NCBI GenBank assembly: GCA_963730365.1
Contig: CAVSRM010000005.1
Coordinates: 682,001-746,000 of the forward strand
Source of the DNA: Fodinibacter sp963730365
Lineage (GTDB): Bacteria > Actinomycetota > Actinomycetes > Actinomycetales > Dermatophilaceae
DNA length: 64,000 bases
Direction: 5' to 3'
This document shows, one piece after another, positions 27,006-35,789 of the stretch. A program made the position numbers and the translations under genes. Position 1 is the first letter of the stretch; the number at the start of each line of letters is the position of its first letter. The notes below the pieces were generated by a model. It did not search any database. It was not told the DNA's origin and saw only the letters and a program-made list of their open reading frames with translations.

Positions 27006-27160
27006 GGCCGACGGCAGGTCGAGGGTGAGGACCCCGGACCCCGTCCTCTCGCGCGGTCGTGCCCCCCTGCGAAGTGCGACACCGCCACGGTAGGGCCTGC
27101 GTGGGCCCCTCCGGCCGGCATTCCCGGGGATCGCCGGAGACCTGAGACAATCGGCGGACC

Positions 27161-28360
27161 ATGGAGCAGACCCCCAGCCCCCGTCCCGCCCCCGGGCAGC
27201 TCACCTTCACCGCCCCGCGCCGGGGGAAGCCGCCGCGCCACCTCGCCGACCTCTCCGTCGCCGAACGTCGCGAGGCGGTCGTCGCCCTGGGGCACCCGGC
27301 ATACCGGGCCAACCAGCTCTCCACCCACTACTTCGAACGGCTCGTCGAGTCCCCGGAGGAGATGACCGACCTGCCCAAGGCGGTGAGGGACGACCTCGTC
27401 GCGGACCTGCTCCCTCCCTTGCTCTCACCGGTCCGCCAGCTGACGGCCGACCGCGGAGCGACGGTCAAGCAGGTGTGGCGGCTCTTCGACGGCGCGCTCG
27501 TGGAGTCCGTCGTGATGCGCTACCCGAGACGGGTCACCGTCTGCATCTCGAGCCAGGCGGGCTGCGGCATGAACTGCCCGTTCTGTGCGACCGGGCAGGA
27601 GGGGCTGACCCGCAACATGTCCGCCGGCGAGATCGTCGAGCAGGTCGTCAGCGCGGCCCGTCTGCTGCGGCGCGGTGACCTCCCCGTGGTGGGCGGGCAG
27701 GCCACCGAGGCAGAGCTCGGTGAGGAGTCCGAGGAACAGGCAGGGGAGCCCTTCGGCCCGGACCGGGTGAGCAACGTCGTCTTCATGGGCATGGGCGAGG
27801 CGCTGGCCAACTATCGGGCCGCGATCGGCGCGATCCGCCGTCTCACCGAGCCCGCGCCCTCGGGGCTCGGCATCTCCGCACGTGGCATCACGATGTCCAC
27901 GGTCGGGTTGGTGCCCGGGATCGACCGGCTCACCGAGGAGGGCATTCCCGTGACGCTGGCACTGTCGCTGCACGCCCCCGACGACGCCCTGCGCGACGAG
28001 CTGGTGCCGATCAACACGCGGTGGAAGGTCGACGAGGCGATCGACGCCGCCCACCGCTACCACGAGGCCACCGGACGTCGGGTCAGCATCGAGTACGCCC
28101 TGATCCGCGACATCAACGACCAGGCGTGGCGCGCGGACCTGCTCGGCGAGAAGCTGGCAGCGCGCGGACGGGGGTGGGTTCACGTCAACCCGATCCCGCT
28201 CAACCCCACGCCGGGGTCGAAGTGGACTGCGTCCCGGCGCGGCGTCGAGCAGCAGTTCGTGGAGCGGTTGCGGGCGCACGGCATCCCGACCACCGTGCGC
28301 GACACCCGTGGCTCCGACATCGACGGCGCCTGCGGCCAGCTCGCTGCGTCGACGTCCTGA
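27161..28360 (+). CDS. rlmN: Dual-specificity 23S rRNA/tRNA adenine-C2 methyltransferase RlmN
   Basis: 399 residues. Radical SAM enzyme methylating A2503 of 23S rRNA and A37 of some tRNAs. Cluster motif CGMNCPFCATG, QEGLTRNMSAGEIVEQV, VVFMGMGEALANY, and the methyl-carrying Cys in RDTRGSDIDGACGQLA. A roughly 30-residue Glu-rich insert (ATEAELGEESEEQAG) precedes VSNVVFMGMGE. A CGGCATAC word lies at 27297. Confidence 0.95.
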   Translation: MEQTPSPRPAPGQLTFTAPRRGKPPRHLADLSVAERREAVVALGHPAYRANQLSTHYFERLVESPEEMTDLPKAVRDDLVADLLPPLLSPVRQLTADRGATVKQVWRLFDGALVESVVMRYPRRVTVCISSQAGCGMNCPFCATGQEGLTRNMSAGEIVEQVVSAARLLRRGDLPVVGGQATEAELGEESEEQAGEPFGPDRVSNVVFMGMGEALANYRAAIGAIRRLTEPAPSGLGISARGITMSTVGLVPGIDRLTEEGIPVTLALSLHAPDDALRDELVPINTRWKVDEAIDAAHRYHEATGRRVSIEYALIRDINDQAWRADLLGEKLAARGRGWVHVNPIPLNPTPGSKWTASRRGVEQQFVERLRAHGIPTTVRDTRGSDIDGACGQLAASTS

Positions 28361-28362
28361 CC

Positions 28363-28368
28363 TATCCT
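28363..28368 (+). promoter_or_regulatory. -10 element, leaderless promoter of the lipoprotein gene
   Basis: TATCCT, 6 nt, then the GTG at 28375. The same TATCCTTGG string occurs upstream of proS at 51167. Confidence 0.55.
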
Positions 28369-28374
28369 TGGTCT

Positions 28375-29565
28375 GTGGGACGTCGTCTGTCGGTGCTGGT
28401 GGTCGGGCTCGTGCTGGCCGTCTCTGGCTGCGCGGCCCAGTCCGAGCTGCCCGCCAACCTCAGCGGTGCCGATGACCACTCGAGCGGCCACCCGACAGCG
28501 ACGACGTCGGCGTCGAGCCCGGCGAAGGCCGTTCCGGCGGTGGCGCTTCGGGATGGTGAGCGGTTCCAGGACATCCAGCTGCCGGCGGAGTACACGCCGC
28601 AGTCGCCCACCCCGGGTGGCACGGACGACTACCGCTGCTTCCTCGTCGACCCGGGATTCGACACCGACCTGCTCGTGAGCGGGGTCGAGGTCGAGCCCGA
28701 CAACGCGGCGATCGTGCACCACGTGATCGTGTCGAAGGTCGAGCCGGAGCAGCTGGCTCAGGCCCGGACCCTCGATGCCGAGGATCCGGGTGACGGGTGG
28801 ACCTGCTTCGGCGGGAGCATGCTCACCTCCACCTCGCCGGGCGGAAACCTCGACCAGGCCGACTGGGTCGCCGCCTGGGCCCCGGGCGGTGGGGAGCGGG
28901 TGATGGCCGATGACATCGGCATCCCGCTCGCGGCGGGCTCGCAGCTCGTCGTGCAGATGCACTACAACCTGCTGGGTGGCTCGGGGTCGGACCGCAGCAC
29001 CGTGCGGTTGAGGCTCTCCGAGGCGGCGGGCAGCGACAAGCAGGCCCTCGAGACGATGCTCCTGCCCGCGCCGGTCGAGCTCCCGTGCCGGGGGAACCGG
29101 ACGAAGGGGATGTGCAGTCGGGCCGTCTCCGTGGCCGACATCAAGGACCGCTTCGGCAAGGACCCGGCGACGGCCGACCTCCTGCACCTGCTCTGCGGGC
29201 CACTCGAGCCGGGCCCGGTCCAGGAGTGCACGAGGCCGATCCGGGAAGCGGGAACGATCCGCGCCGTGTCGGGTCACATGCACCTGCTCGGCCGCGCCAT
29301 CACCGTCGACGTCAACAAGGGCACGCCCGAGGCTCGACGGCTGCTCGACCTTCCGGTCTGGAACTTCGACGACCAGGGCAGCATCCCGCTCGAGACCCCC
29401 GCGGTCGTCGGCCCCGGTGACACGGTGACGGTCACGTGCACGCACGACCAGTCGCTGCGCGACAGCCTCCCGGCCTTCGAGGGGCAACCCGACCGCTACG
29501 TCGCCTGGGGTGAGGGCACCACCGACGAGATGTGCCTGGGCATCGTCCTGATGACCCGCCCGTGA
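28375..29565 (+). CDS. Lipoprotein related to copper type II ascorbate-dependent monooxygenases
   Basis: 396 residues. Lipoprotein signal peptide with lipobox VSGC near residue 18, then a Ser/Thr-rich linker. Two-domain PHM-like architecture: YRCFLVDPGF...AAIVHHVIVSKVEP with a His-His copper site, LVVQMHYNLLGG, and in the second half AVSGHMHLLGRAITVDV with HxH. Probably an extracellular copper-binding or oxidative enzyme anchored to the membrane. Substrate unknown, and whether all ligands for activity remain cannot be settled by eye. Confidence 0.75.
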   Translation: MGRRLSVLVVGLVLAVSGCAAQSELPANLSGADDHSSGHPTATTSASSPAKAVPAVALRDGERFQDIQLPAEYTPQSPTPGGTDDYRCFLVDPGFDTDLLVSGVEVEPDNAAIVHHVIVSKVEPEQLAQARTLDAEDPGDGWTCFGGSMLTSTSPGGNLDQADWVAAWAPGGGERVMADDIGIPLAAGSQLVVQMHYNLLGGSGSDRSTVRLRLSEAAGSDKQALETMLLPAPVELPCRGNRTKGMCSRAVSVADIKDRFGKDPATADLLHLLCGPLEPGPVQECTRPIREAGTIRAVSGHMHLLGRAITVDVNKGTPEARRLLDLPVWNFDDQGSIPLETPAVVGPGDTVTVTCTHDQSLRDSLPAFEGQPDRYVAWGEGTTDEMCLGIVLMTRP

Positions 29566-29585
29566 TCGTCTGCGGCTTCGTCACG

Positions 29586-30698
29586 TCATGACGGGCGTGG
29601 CGCGGCGGTGACGAGGGCGGCCGCCTCGTGCACGTCCTCGACGAGGTGCACGCGCGACGTCATGCCCCGACCCCGGGCCAGCGCGGTCAGGGCGGGCCAC
29701 ACCGGCACCGCGTCGCTCCAGTGGTCGCGGCCGACGAGCACCAGGGGTGGCGCGGGCGCGTCGGCGGGTGCGTAGTAGAGGCGGGTGGCCGCCTGGAAGA
29801 CCTCCTGCACCGTTCCGGCGGCTCCCGGGAGCACGATGACGCCCGCGGTGCACCGTGCGAGCAGGCCGTCCTCCCGGATGGCGTTGGAGAAGTACTTGGC
29901 GATGCCGGTGCAGAAGACGTTGGGCGGTTCGTGGCCGTAGAACCACGTGGGGATGCCGACGCTGGGCACCGCGGGACCCGCGGGCGCCGCCGTGAGGAGG
30001 TCGTCGTGCAGCGACAGTGCCGTGACGGCCCAGGCGCCGACGTCGGCCGAGAAGTCCGGCACCGCGGACAGCCTGTCCAGCGCGTCGGCGAGAGCGTCGG
30101 GTGACCCGGCGAAGGCGCCGAGGTTCGCCGCCTCCATGGCTCCGGGACCGCCCCCGGTCGCGACGGTGAGGCCCGCGCCGGCGAGGGCGTGACCGAGACC
30201 TGCCGCCTCCGCATACGCGCGCTCACCGCGCCGCACGGCGTGCCCACCCATCACCCCGACCACGGGGGAGTCGCCGAGGACCTCGGTGAGTGCGTCGTTC
30301 ATGGAGTCGTCGTGGATGGCGCGGAGCAGGCAGACGAACGCGTCGTGCTTCAGCGCCGCATCGGCGTGCCACCGGTGGGCGCGGGCGTCCGGTGTGGCGG
30401 CGTACCCGTGCTCGGCCAGACCGGCGTACAGCTCGTGCGGCTGGTAGAGCGTGGACCGGTAGGGGTCGACCGGAGCATGCGGGTCGCTGGGGAAGACGAA
30501 CGCACCGTGCAGGCGAAGATGGTGCGCGAGCGCCTCGCTGAGCCGGCCGCCGAGGACGACGAGCCCGTCGAGGTCGGTGCGCGCGAGCAGCTCCGCCTCG
30601 TGTCCGCCGAGGTCGAGGTCCTGCAGCCGGAGGCCGGTCAGCGGCTCCCCCGAGTCGATGGCCATCTCCAGCGCTGCCACGCTCTCGATCTCCATCAC
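29586..30698 (-). CDS. LOG family protein
   Basis: 370 residues. The C-terminal two thirds hold the Rossmann-like LOG fold: VVGVMGGHAVRRGE, ATGGGPGAMEAANLGAF and VIVLPGAAGTVQEVFQAATRLYY, a variant of PGGxGTxxE. LOG proteins hydrolyse nucleotide 5'-monophosphates, including cytokinin precursors; longer bacterial members (PpnN-like) act on purine nucleotides. The N-terminal 120 residues are not assigned. ATG at 30695 is also possible. Confidence 0.8.
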   Translation of the reverse strand: MMEIESVAALEMAIDSGEPLTGLRLQDLDLGGHEAELLARTDLDGLVVLGGRLSEALAHHLRLHGAFVFPSDPHAPVDPYRSTLYQPHELYAGLAEHGYAATPDARAHRWHADAALKHDAFVCLLRAIHDDSMNDALTEVLGDSPVVGVMGGHAVRRGERAYAEAAGLGHALAGAGLTVATGGGPGAMEAANLGAFAGSPDALADALDRLSAVPDFSADVGAWAVTALSLHDDLLTAAPAGPAVPSVGIPTWFYGHEPPNVFCTGIAKYFSNAIREDGLLARCTAGVIVLPGAAGTVQEVFQAATRLYYAPADAPAPPLVLVGRDHWSDAVPVWPALTALARGRGMTSRVHLVEDVHEAAALVTAAPRPS

Positions 30699-30741
30699 CC
30701 GACCCTAGCCGGGCGGGGCATGGACCCCGAGGACGCCGGGG

Positions 30742-32136
30742 TCAGTGGCTGGTGAGGCGATCGAGGAGGGAGCCGAGGCGGGCCGGGCGGGCCGTGCGCG
30801 CCTCCTCACGCTCGGCGAGGTCGGCGAGCCGGAGCCCGGCGTTGATGCCGAGCCATCGGAGCGGCTCGCGCTCCCACCGCGGCGAGCGGTGCCCCACCCA
30901 GGGGAGCTCCGTGATCGCCGTGTGCCGGTCCAGCACGAGGTGTGCGAGAGTCCTCCCCGCGAGGTTGGTCGCGGCCACGCCGTCACCCACGTAGCCACCC
31001 GCCCGTCCCGTGCGGGTGGTCCGGTCATAGGTCACGGCGGGGTGCCAGTCCCGGGCGATCCCGAGCGGTCCGCCCCAGGCGTGGGTGAACCGCACATCAC
31101 CGAGCTGGGGGAGCAGGCCGGTGAGCGTCTGGTGCAGGGCGGTGAAGACCCGCTCGTCGTGGTCGAACTCCGGTCGGATGGAGGACCCCCAGTGGTACGG
31201 GGCGCCGCGACCGCCGAAGGCGATCCGGTCGTCGTGCGTGCGCTGGCCGTAGATGACGACGTGCCCGTGATCGGAGAACACCTCCCGCTCGGCCAGGCCG
31301 ACGCGCGCCCACTGCTCCTCGGTGAGCGGCTCGGTCGCGACCATGAGGGAGTAGACCGGCGCGATGGCGCGGTCGTGGCCGGCGAGCCGGGGGGTCCACC
31401 CCTCCGTCGCGAGCACGACGTGGCCGGCGGTGATCCGTCGCCCGTCGCGCAGGACGACGACCCCGTCGCCGCCCCGAGCCACCCGCACGCCCTCGACGAT
31501 CCGAGCGCCGAGGCGTCGCACCGCATCAGCGAGGCCGTCGACGAGGCGCCGGGGCTGCACCCGGGCGCAGTGCGGGGTGAACGTGGCGCCGCGGGTGCCT
31601 GCCACGTCGAGCCGCTCCCGGCTCTGGGCCGCATCGAGCCACACGGTGCCGGTGTTCCACGACGCCTCGTGGGCAGCCGATGCCCGGGCCCTCTCCTCCT
31701 GGGCGGGGGTGCGGGCGACCATGAGGGCGCCGCCCTTGGTGAACCCGCTGCCGAGCTCCTCCTCGCTGTCGACGCGACCGACCTCGTCGACGGTGTCGCG
31801 GAGCGCAGCGAGCTGGGCCAGGGCCGCGGAGCGTCCGTGCTCGGCAGCAATCCGGTCGGACGAGACGGGCCACAGCGCCGACACCCACCCCCCGTTGCGA
31901 CCGCTCGCCCCGAAGCCGGTGTGCTCCGCCTCGAGGACGAGGACGTCGAGCCCCGGTCTGGCCTTGAGCAGGTAGTACGCGGTCCACAGACCGGTGAAGC
32001 CGCCCCCGACGATCGCGACCTCGACGCGCTGCGGGAGGTGCTCCGCCTCGGCCGCGCCGCGAGCGGACGATCCTGCCGCGGTGGAGTCGGCCCACCACAG
32101 GGGCGCCGTCTCGTGGGTCGCCGCTCCGGGGCTCAT
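30742..32136 (-). CDS. FAD-dependent oxidoreductase (DAO family, PuuB-like)
   Basis: 464 residues. The ADP-binding motif is VEVAIVGGGFTGLWTAYYLLK, followed by VLVLEAEHTGFGASGRNGGWV, the DAO-family FAD segment. The end has GGYVGDGVAATNLAGRTLAHLVL. Closest in layout to gamma-glutamylputrescine or amine oxidases, which release aldehyde plus H2O2. It starts 1 bp after the aminotransferase stop, so they are co-transcribed. The genomic setting supports a polyamine substrate. Confidence 0.82.
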   Translation of the reverse strand: MSPGAATHETAPLWWADSTAAGSSARGAAEAEHLPQRVEVAIVGGGFTGLWTAYYLLKARPGLDVLVLEAEHTGFGASGRNGGWVSALWPVSSDRIAAEHGRSAALAQLAALRDTVDEVGRVDSEEELGSGFTKGGALMVARTPAQEERARASAAHEASWNTGTVWLDAAQSRERLDVAGTRGATFTPHCARVQPRRLVDGLADAVRRLGARIVEGVRVARGGDGVVVLRDGRRITAGHVVLATEGWTPRLAGHDRAIAPVYSLMVATEPLTEEQWARVGLAEREVFSDHGHVVIYGQRTHDDRIAFGGRGAPYHWGSSIRPEFDHDERVFTALHQTLTGLLPQLGDVRFTHAWGGPLGIARDWHPAVTYDRTTRTGRAGGYVGDGVAATNLAGRTLAHLVLDRHTAITELPWVGHRSPRWEREPLRWLGINAGLRLADLAEREEARTARPARLGSLLDRLTSH

Positions 32137-32137
32137 C

Positions 32138-33577
32138 TCAGAGGTGGTTCTCTGCCTCGGTGAGGACCGAGCGGAGCCGCCTCTCGATCTCGTCGAACTC
32201 CGCTGGGCCCATCGTCAGCGGCGGGGCGAGCTGCACGACCGGGTCGCCGCGGTCGTCGGCCCGGCAGTACAGCCCGGCCTCGAAGAGCGCCTTGGACAGG
32301 AAGCCTCGCAGGAGGCGCTCGCTCTCGGCGTCGTCGAAGGTCTCGCGGGTGGTCTTGTCCTTGACGAGCTCGATGCCGTAGAAGTAGCCGGCGCCGCGCA
32401 CGTCACCGACCAGTGGCAGGTCGAGGAGCGTGGAGAGGGTCGACTTGAAGACCGGGGCGTTCTCCTTGACCCGGTCGTTGAGGCCCTCCCGGTCGAAGAT
32501 GTCGAGGTTGGCCATCGCCGCGGCGCAGGAGACCGGGTGCCCGCCCCAGGTGTAGCCGTGCATGAACGAGGTGGTGCCCGTGCGGAAGGGCTCGAACAAG
32601 CGGTCGCTCGCGATCATCAGCCCGAGGGGGGCGTAGCCGCTGGTGACACCCTTGGCCGTGGTGATGATGTCCGGGACGTAGCCGAAGTCCTGGCAGGCGA
32701 ACATCGACCCGATCCGGCCGAACGCACAGATCGTCTCGTCGGAGACGAGGAGCACGTCGTACTCGTCGCAGATCTCCCTGACCCGCTCGAAGTATCCCGC
32801 CGGGGGCGGGAAGCACCCGCCGGAGTTCTGCACCGGCTCCAGGAACACGGCCGCGACCGAGTCGGGACCCTCGAACTCGATCGCCTCGGCGATCCGGTCG
32901 GCAGCCCACCGGCCGAAGGCCTTCTCGTCATCGCGCAGGTGCTCAGGAGCGCGGTAGATGTTCGTGTTGGGCACCTTGTGGCCACCGGGCACCAGCGGCT
33001 CGAAGTCGACCTTGGCGGCCGGGATGCCAGTGATCGACAGGGCGCCCTGGGGCGTGCCGTGGTAGGCGACCGATCGCGAGATCACCTTGTGCTTGGTGGG
33101 CTTGCCGACGAGCTTGAAGTACTGCTTGGCCAGCTTCCACGCGGTCTCGACGGCCTCGCCACCACCGGTCGTGAAGAACACCCGGTTGAGGTCGCCGGGA
33201 GCGTTGTGGGCGAGTCGCTCGGCGAGCTCGATGGCGCGCGGGTGGGCGTAGGACCACAGCGGGAAGAACGCGAGCTCGGAGGCCTGCTTCGCCATGGCCT
33301 CGGCGATCTCGTCGCGTCCGTGCCCGACGTTGTTGACGAAGAGACCGGAGAGCGCATCGATGTACTCGTTGCCCCTGTCGTCCCAGATCCGCCATCCGTC
33401 CCCACGGGTGATGATCGGCACCGACTGGCCCAGACCGCCCGTGGCGCTGTCCTCGAAGACCGAGTGGCGCGTGAAGTGCATCCACAGGTGGTCGCGCGCG
33501 GCGTCGGAGTAGGTGGCGCCGTTGGGTGTGTGCTGCGCCGGCCCGGGCTGCGTGGCGTCGGACGGTGTGATGGTCAT
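32138..33577 (-). CDS. Class III omega-aminotransferase
   Basis: 479 residues from the ATG at 33577 (MTITPSDATQPGPAQ), which overlaps the stop of the upstream regulator by 4 bp. PLP fold type I class III: YIDALSGLFVNNVGHGRDEI, FFTTGGGEAVETAWKLAKQY, LLVSDETICAFGRIG, and Lys in TTAKGVTSGYAPLG. Related enzymes transfer amino groups from putrescine, taurine or beta-alanine to pyruvate. Context favours putrescine or a derivative. Confidence 0.88.
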   Translation of the reverse strand: MTITPSDATQPGPAQHTPNGATYSDAARDHLWMHFTRHSVFEDSATGGLGQSVPIITRGDGWRIWDDRGNEYIDALSGLFVNNVGHGRDEIAEAMAKQASELAFFPLWSYAHPRAIELAERLAHNAPGDLNRVFFTTGGGEAVETAWKLAKQYFKLVGKPTKHKVISRSVAYHGTPQGALSITGIPAAKVDFEPLVPGGHKVPNTNIYRAPEHLRDDEKAFGRWAADRIAEAIEFEGPDSVAAVFLEPVQNSGGCFPPPAGYFERVREICDEYDVLLVSDETICAFGRIGSMFACQDFGYVPDIITTAKGVTSGYAPLGLMIASDRLFEPFRTGTTSFMHGYTWGGHPVSCAAAMANLDIFDREGLNDRVKENAPVFKSTLSTLLDLPLVGDVRGAGYFYGIELVKDKTTRETFDDAESERLLRGFLSKALFEAGLYCRADDRGDPVVQLAPPLTMGPAEFDEIERRLRSVLTEAENHL

Positions 33578-34068
33578 CGAGTACCCCAGTTGTAGTGCTG
33601 CTTGTTGAGTTTCAGGTAGACGAACGTCTCGGTCGTCACGACGCCCGGCAGGGTGCGGATGCGCGTGGTGAGCAGCTCCAGGAGGTGGTCGTCGTCCTCG
33701 CACACGACCTCGGCGAGGATGTCGAAGCTGCCCGCTGTGGTGACGACGTAGTCGACCTCCGGCATCTCGGTGAGGGCTGCGCCCACGTCGAGGAGATCGC
33801 CCTCGGCCCGGATGCCGATCATCGCCTGCCGCCGGAAGCCCACCTGGAGCGGGTCGGTCACGGCCACGATCTGCATGATGCCGGACTCGAGCATCCGCTG
33901 GACCCGCTGGCGAACCGCCGCCTCGGACAGGCCGACGGCCTTGGCGATGGCGGCGTACGACTGGCGCCCGTCCTCCTGGAGCAGCTCGATGATGCGCTTC
34001 GCGACATCGTCGAGCCGTGCCTCCGGTGTTGGCCTGTCGGAGCTGTGGTTGCGGGTCACGGGGCCCAT
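33574..34068 (-). CDS. Lrp/AsnC family transcriptional regulator
   Basis: 164 residues from the ATG at 34068; a GTG at 34131 would add a low-GC extension that is less likely. N-terminal HTH: DDVAKRIIELLQEDGRQSYAAIAKAVGLSEAAVRQRVQRML. C-terminal RAM effector domain: VGAALTEMPEVDYVVTTAGSFDILAEVVCEDD. Heads the leftward operon and faces the rightward dehydrogenase-transporter operon, so it probably controls both, sensing an amine or amino acid. Confidence 0.9.
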   Translation of the reverse strand: MGPVTRNHSSDRPTPEARLDDVAKRIIELLQEDGRQSYAAIAKAVGLSEAAVRQRVQRMLESGIMQIVAVTDPLQVGFRRQAMIGIRAEGDLLDVGAALTEMPEVDYVVTTAGSFDILAEVVCEDDDHLLELLTTRIRTLPGVVTTETFVYLKLNKQHYNWGTR

Positions 34069-34167
34069 GGTGTCGACGAATCGGTGACTGCGCAAGTCCT
34101 CCTTGGACGGAATCCGTAACTCTTCCGGCACACATCAGCAATTTTCCCCCGAATTTTGGCCATTACC

Positions 34168-34195
34168 CTAGTGATTTCGTGCTTTGCAGCACTAG
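34168..34195. promoter_or_regulatory. Inverted repeat in the divergent promoter region, candidate Lrp operator
   Basis: CTAGTG (34168-34173) and CACTAG (34190-34195) enclose GTGCT-TTGC-AGCAC. This is the AT-richest part of the 199-bp gap between the Lrp-type gene and the aldehyde dehydrogenase gene. TACCCT at 34165-34169 and nearby TTTT tracts may be promoter elements. Confidence 0.4.
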
Positions 34196-34216
34196 AGTGC
34201 GGACGAGCCTCGACAT

Positions 34217-34252
34217 CGAAGACCCCGTTCGAAGACCCCGTTCGAAGACCCC
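34217..34252. repeat. 13-bp tandem repeat in the dehydrogenase leader
   Basis: CGAAGACCCCGTT at 34217-34229 and 34230-34242, plus a third partial copy to 34252, ending 15 bp before the ATG at 34268. No Shine-Dalgarno other than CTGGAG at 34253-34258. Confidence 0.8.
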
Positions 34253-34267
34253 CTGGAGCACCCACCC

Positions 34268-35713
34268 ATGAGCAGTCCCCGCGTCCTGCGCAACTTCATC
34301 AACGGCGAGTACACCGACGCGCGCTCGGAGGAGCGCAGCGACATCGTGAACCCCTCGACGGGTGCGGTCGTCGCGACGGCGCCGGTGAGTGGAGCGGCCG
34401 ACGTCGATGCCGCGTACGCCGCCGCGGACACGGCATTCGGGGACTGGGGCCGCACCACCCCCAGCGAGCGCCAGCAGGCGTTGCTCAAGCTCGCCGACGC
34501 GATCGATGGGCGCGCCGAGGAGATCATCGCCCTCGAGTCCGAGAACACCGGCAAGATCCGGGCGCTCACCGCGAGCGAGGAGATCCCGCCGATGGTCGAC
34601 CAGCTGCGGTTCTTCGCGGGAGCGGCGCGGGTGCTCGAGGGCAGGGCCGCCGGCGAGTACATGGCGGGCCACACCTCGTGGGTCCGCCGCGAGCCGATCG
34701 GCGTGGTCGGCCAGGTGACGCCGTGGAACTACCCCCTGCTCATGGCGGTGTGGAAGATCGCTCCGGCCCTGGCGGCCGGCAACACCGTCGTCCTCAAGCC
34801 GAGTGACACCACTCCCGAGACCACGCTCCTGCTCGCCGAGATCGCCTCCGAGTTCCTGCCGGCAGGCACCCTCAACGTCATCACGGGTGACCGGGACACC
34901 GGCCGCGCCCTCGTGGAGCACCCGACCCCGAGCATGGTCGCGATCACCGGTTCGGTGCGTGCGGGCGCGGCGGTCGCCGCGAGCGCCGCCCCCGACGTCA
35001 AGCGGGTGCACCTCGAGCTCGGCGGAAAGGCCCCGGTCGTCGTCTTCGACGACGCCGACATCGAGGCAGCCGTGGAGGGGATCGCCATCGCGGGCTACTT
35101 CAACGCGGGCCAGGACTGCACGGCCGCGACCCGGGTGCTCGCCGCACCCGGCATCCATGACGACTTCGTCGCGGCGCTCGCGGAGTACGCGAAGAGCTCC
35201 GCACCGGTCGGTATGCCGGACGACGAGGACGCGCTCTTCGGCCCGGTGAACAACGCCTCCCAGCTCCAGCGGGTCTCGGGCTTCATCGACCGGATCCCCT
35301 CGCACGCCACCGTGTCCGCCGGCGGCAACCGACGCGGCGACCTCGGCAACGGCTTCTTCCTCGAGCCCACCGTGCTCTCCGGTCTCCGACAGGACGACGA
35401 GGCCATCCAGAACGAGATCTTCGGGCCGGTCATCACCGTGCAGCGGTTCACCGACGAGGACGAGGCACTTCGCTGGGCGAACGGGGTCGACTACGGCCTG
35501 GCCTCCTCCGTGTGGACCAAGGACTTCGGCCGCGCGATGCGGATGAGCCGGGCGCTGGACTTCGGCTGCGTCTGGATCAACACACACATCCCACTCGTTG
35601 CAGAGATGCCCCACGGGGGCTACAAGAAGTCCGGCTACGGCAAGGACCTGTCGATGTACGGCTTCGAGGACTACACCCGCGTCAAGCACGTCATGGCCAA
35701 CATCGAGTCCTGA
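34268..35713 (+). CDS. Aldehyde dehydrogenase, gamma-aminobutyraldehyde type
   Basis: 481 residues, ALDH superfamily: INGEYTDARSEERSDIVNPSTG, VTPWNYPLLMAVWKIAPALAAGN, FEATURES of catalysis Glu in HLELGGKAPVVVF and Cys in FNAGQDCTAATRV, and QNEIFGPVITVQRF. Close to PatD/PuuC-type enzymes that oxidise aminobutyraldehyde to GABA with NAD+. First gene of the polyamine uptake operon; the solute-binding protein follows 76 bp later. Confidence 0.87.
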   Translation: MSSPRVLRNFINGEYTDARSEERSDIVNPSTGAVVATAPVSGAADVDAAYAAADTAFGDWGRTTPSERQQALLKLADAIDGRAEEIIALESENTGKIRALTASEEIPPMVDQLRFFAGAARVLEGRAAGEYMAGHTSWVRREPIGVVGQVTPWNYPLLMAVWKIAPALAAGNTVVLKPSDTTPETTLLLAEIASEFLPAGTLNVITGDRDTGRALVEHPTPSMVAITGSVRAGAAVAASAAPDVKRVHLELGGKAPVVVFDDADIEAAVEGIAIAGYFNAGQDCTAATRVLAAPGIHDDFVAALAEYAKSSAPVGMPDDEDALFGPVNNASQLQRVSGFIDRIPSHATVSAGGNRRGDLGNGFFLEPTVLSGLRQDDEAIQNEIFGPVITVQRFTDEDEALRWANGVDYGLASSVWTKDFGRAMRMSRALDFGCVWINTHIPLVAEMPHGGYKKSGYGKDLSMYGFEDYTRVKHVMANIES

Positions 35714-35789
35714 ACCGCACCACGCACGGCGCACGAGAACCACCCCCTGATACCCCCTGATCCCCCCTTGCACGACCCAGGAGAACCCC

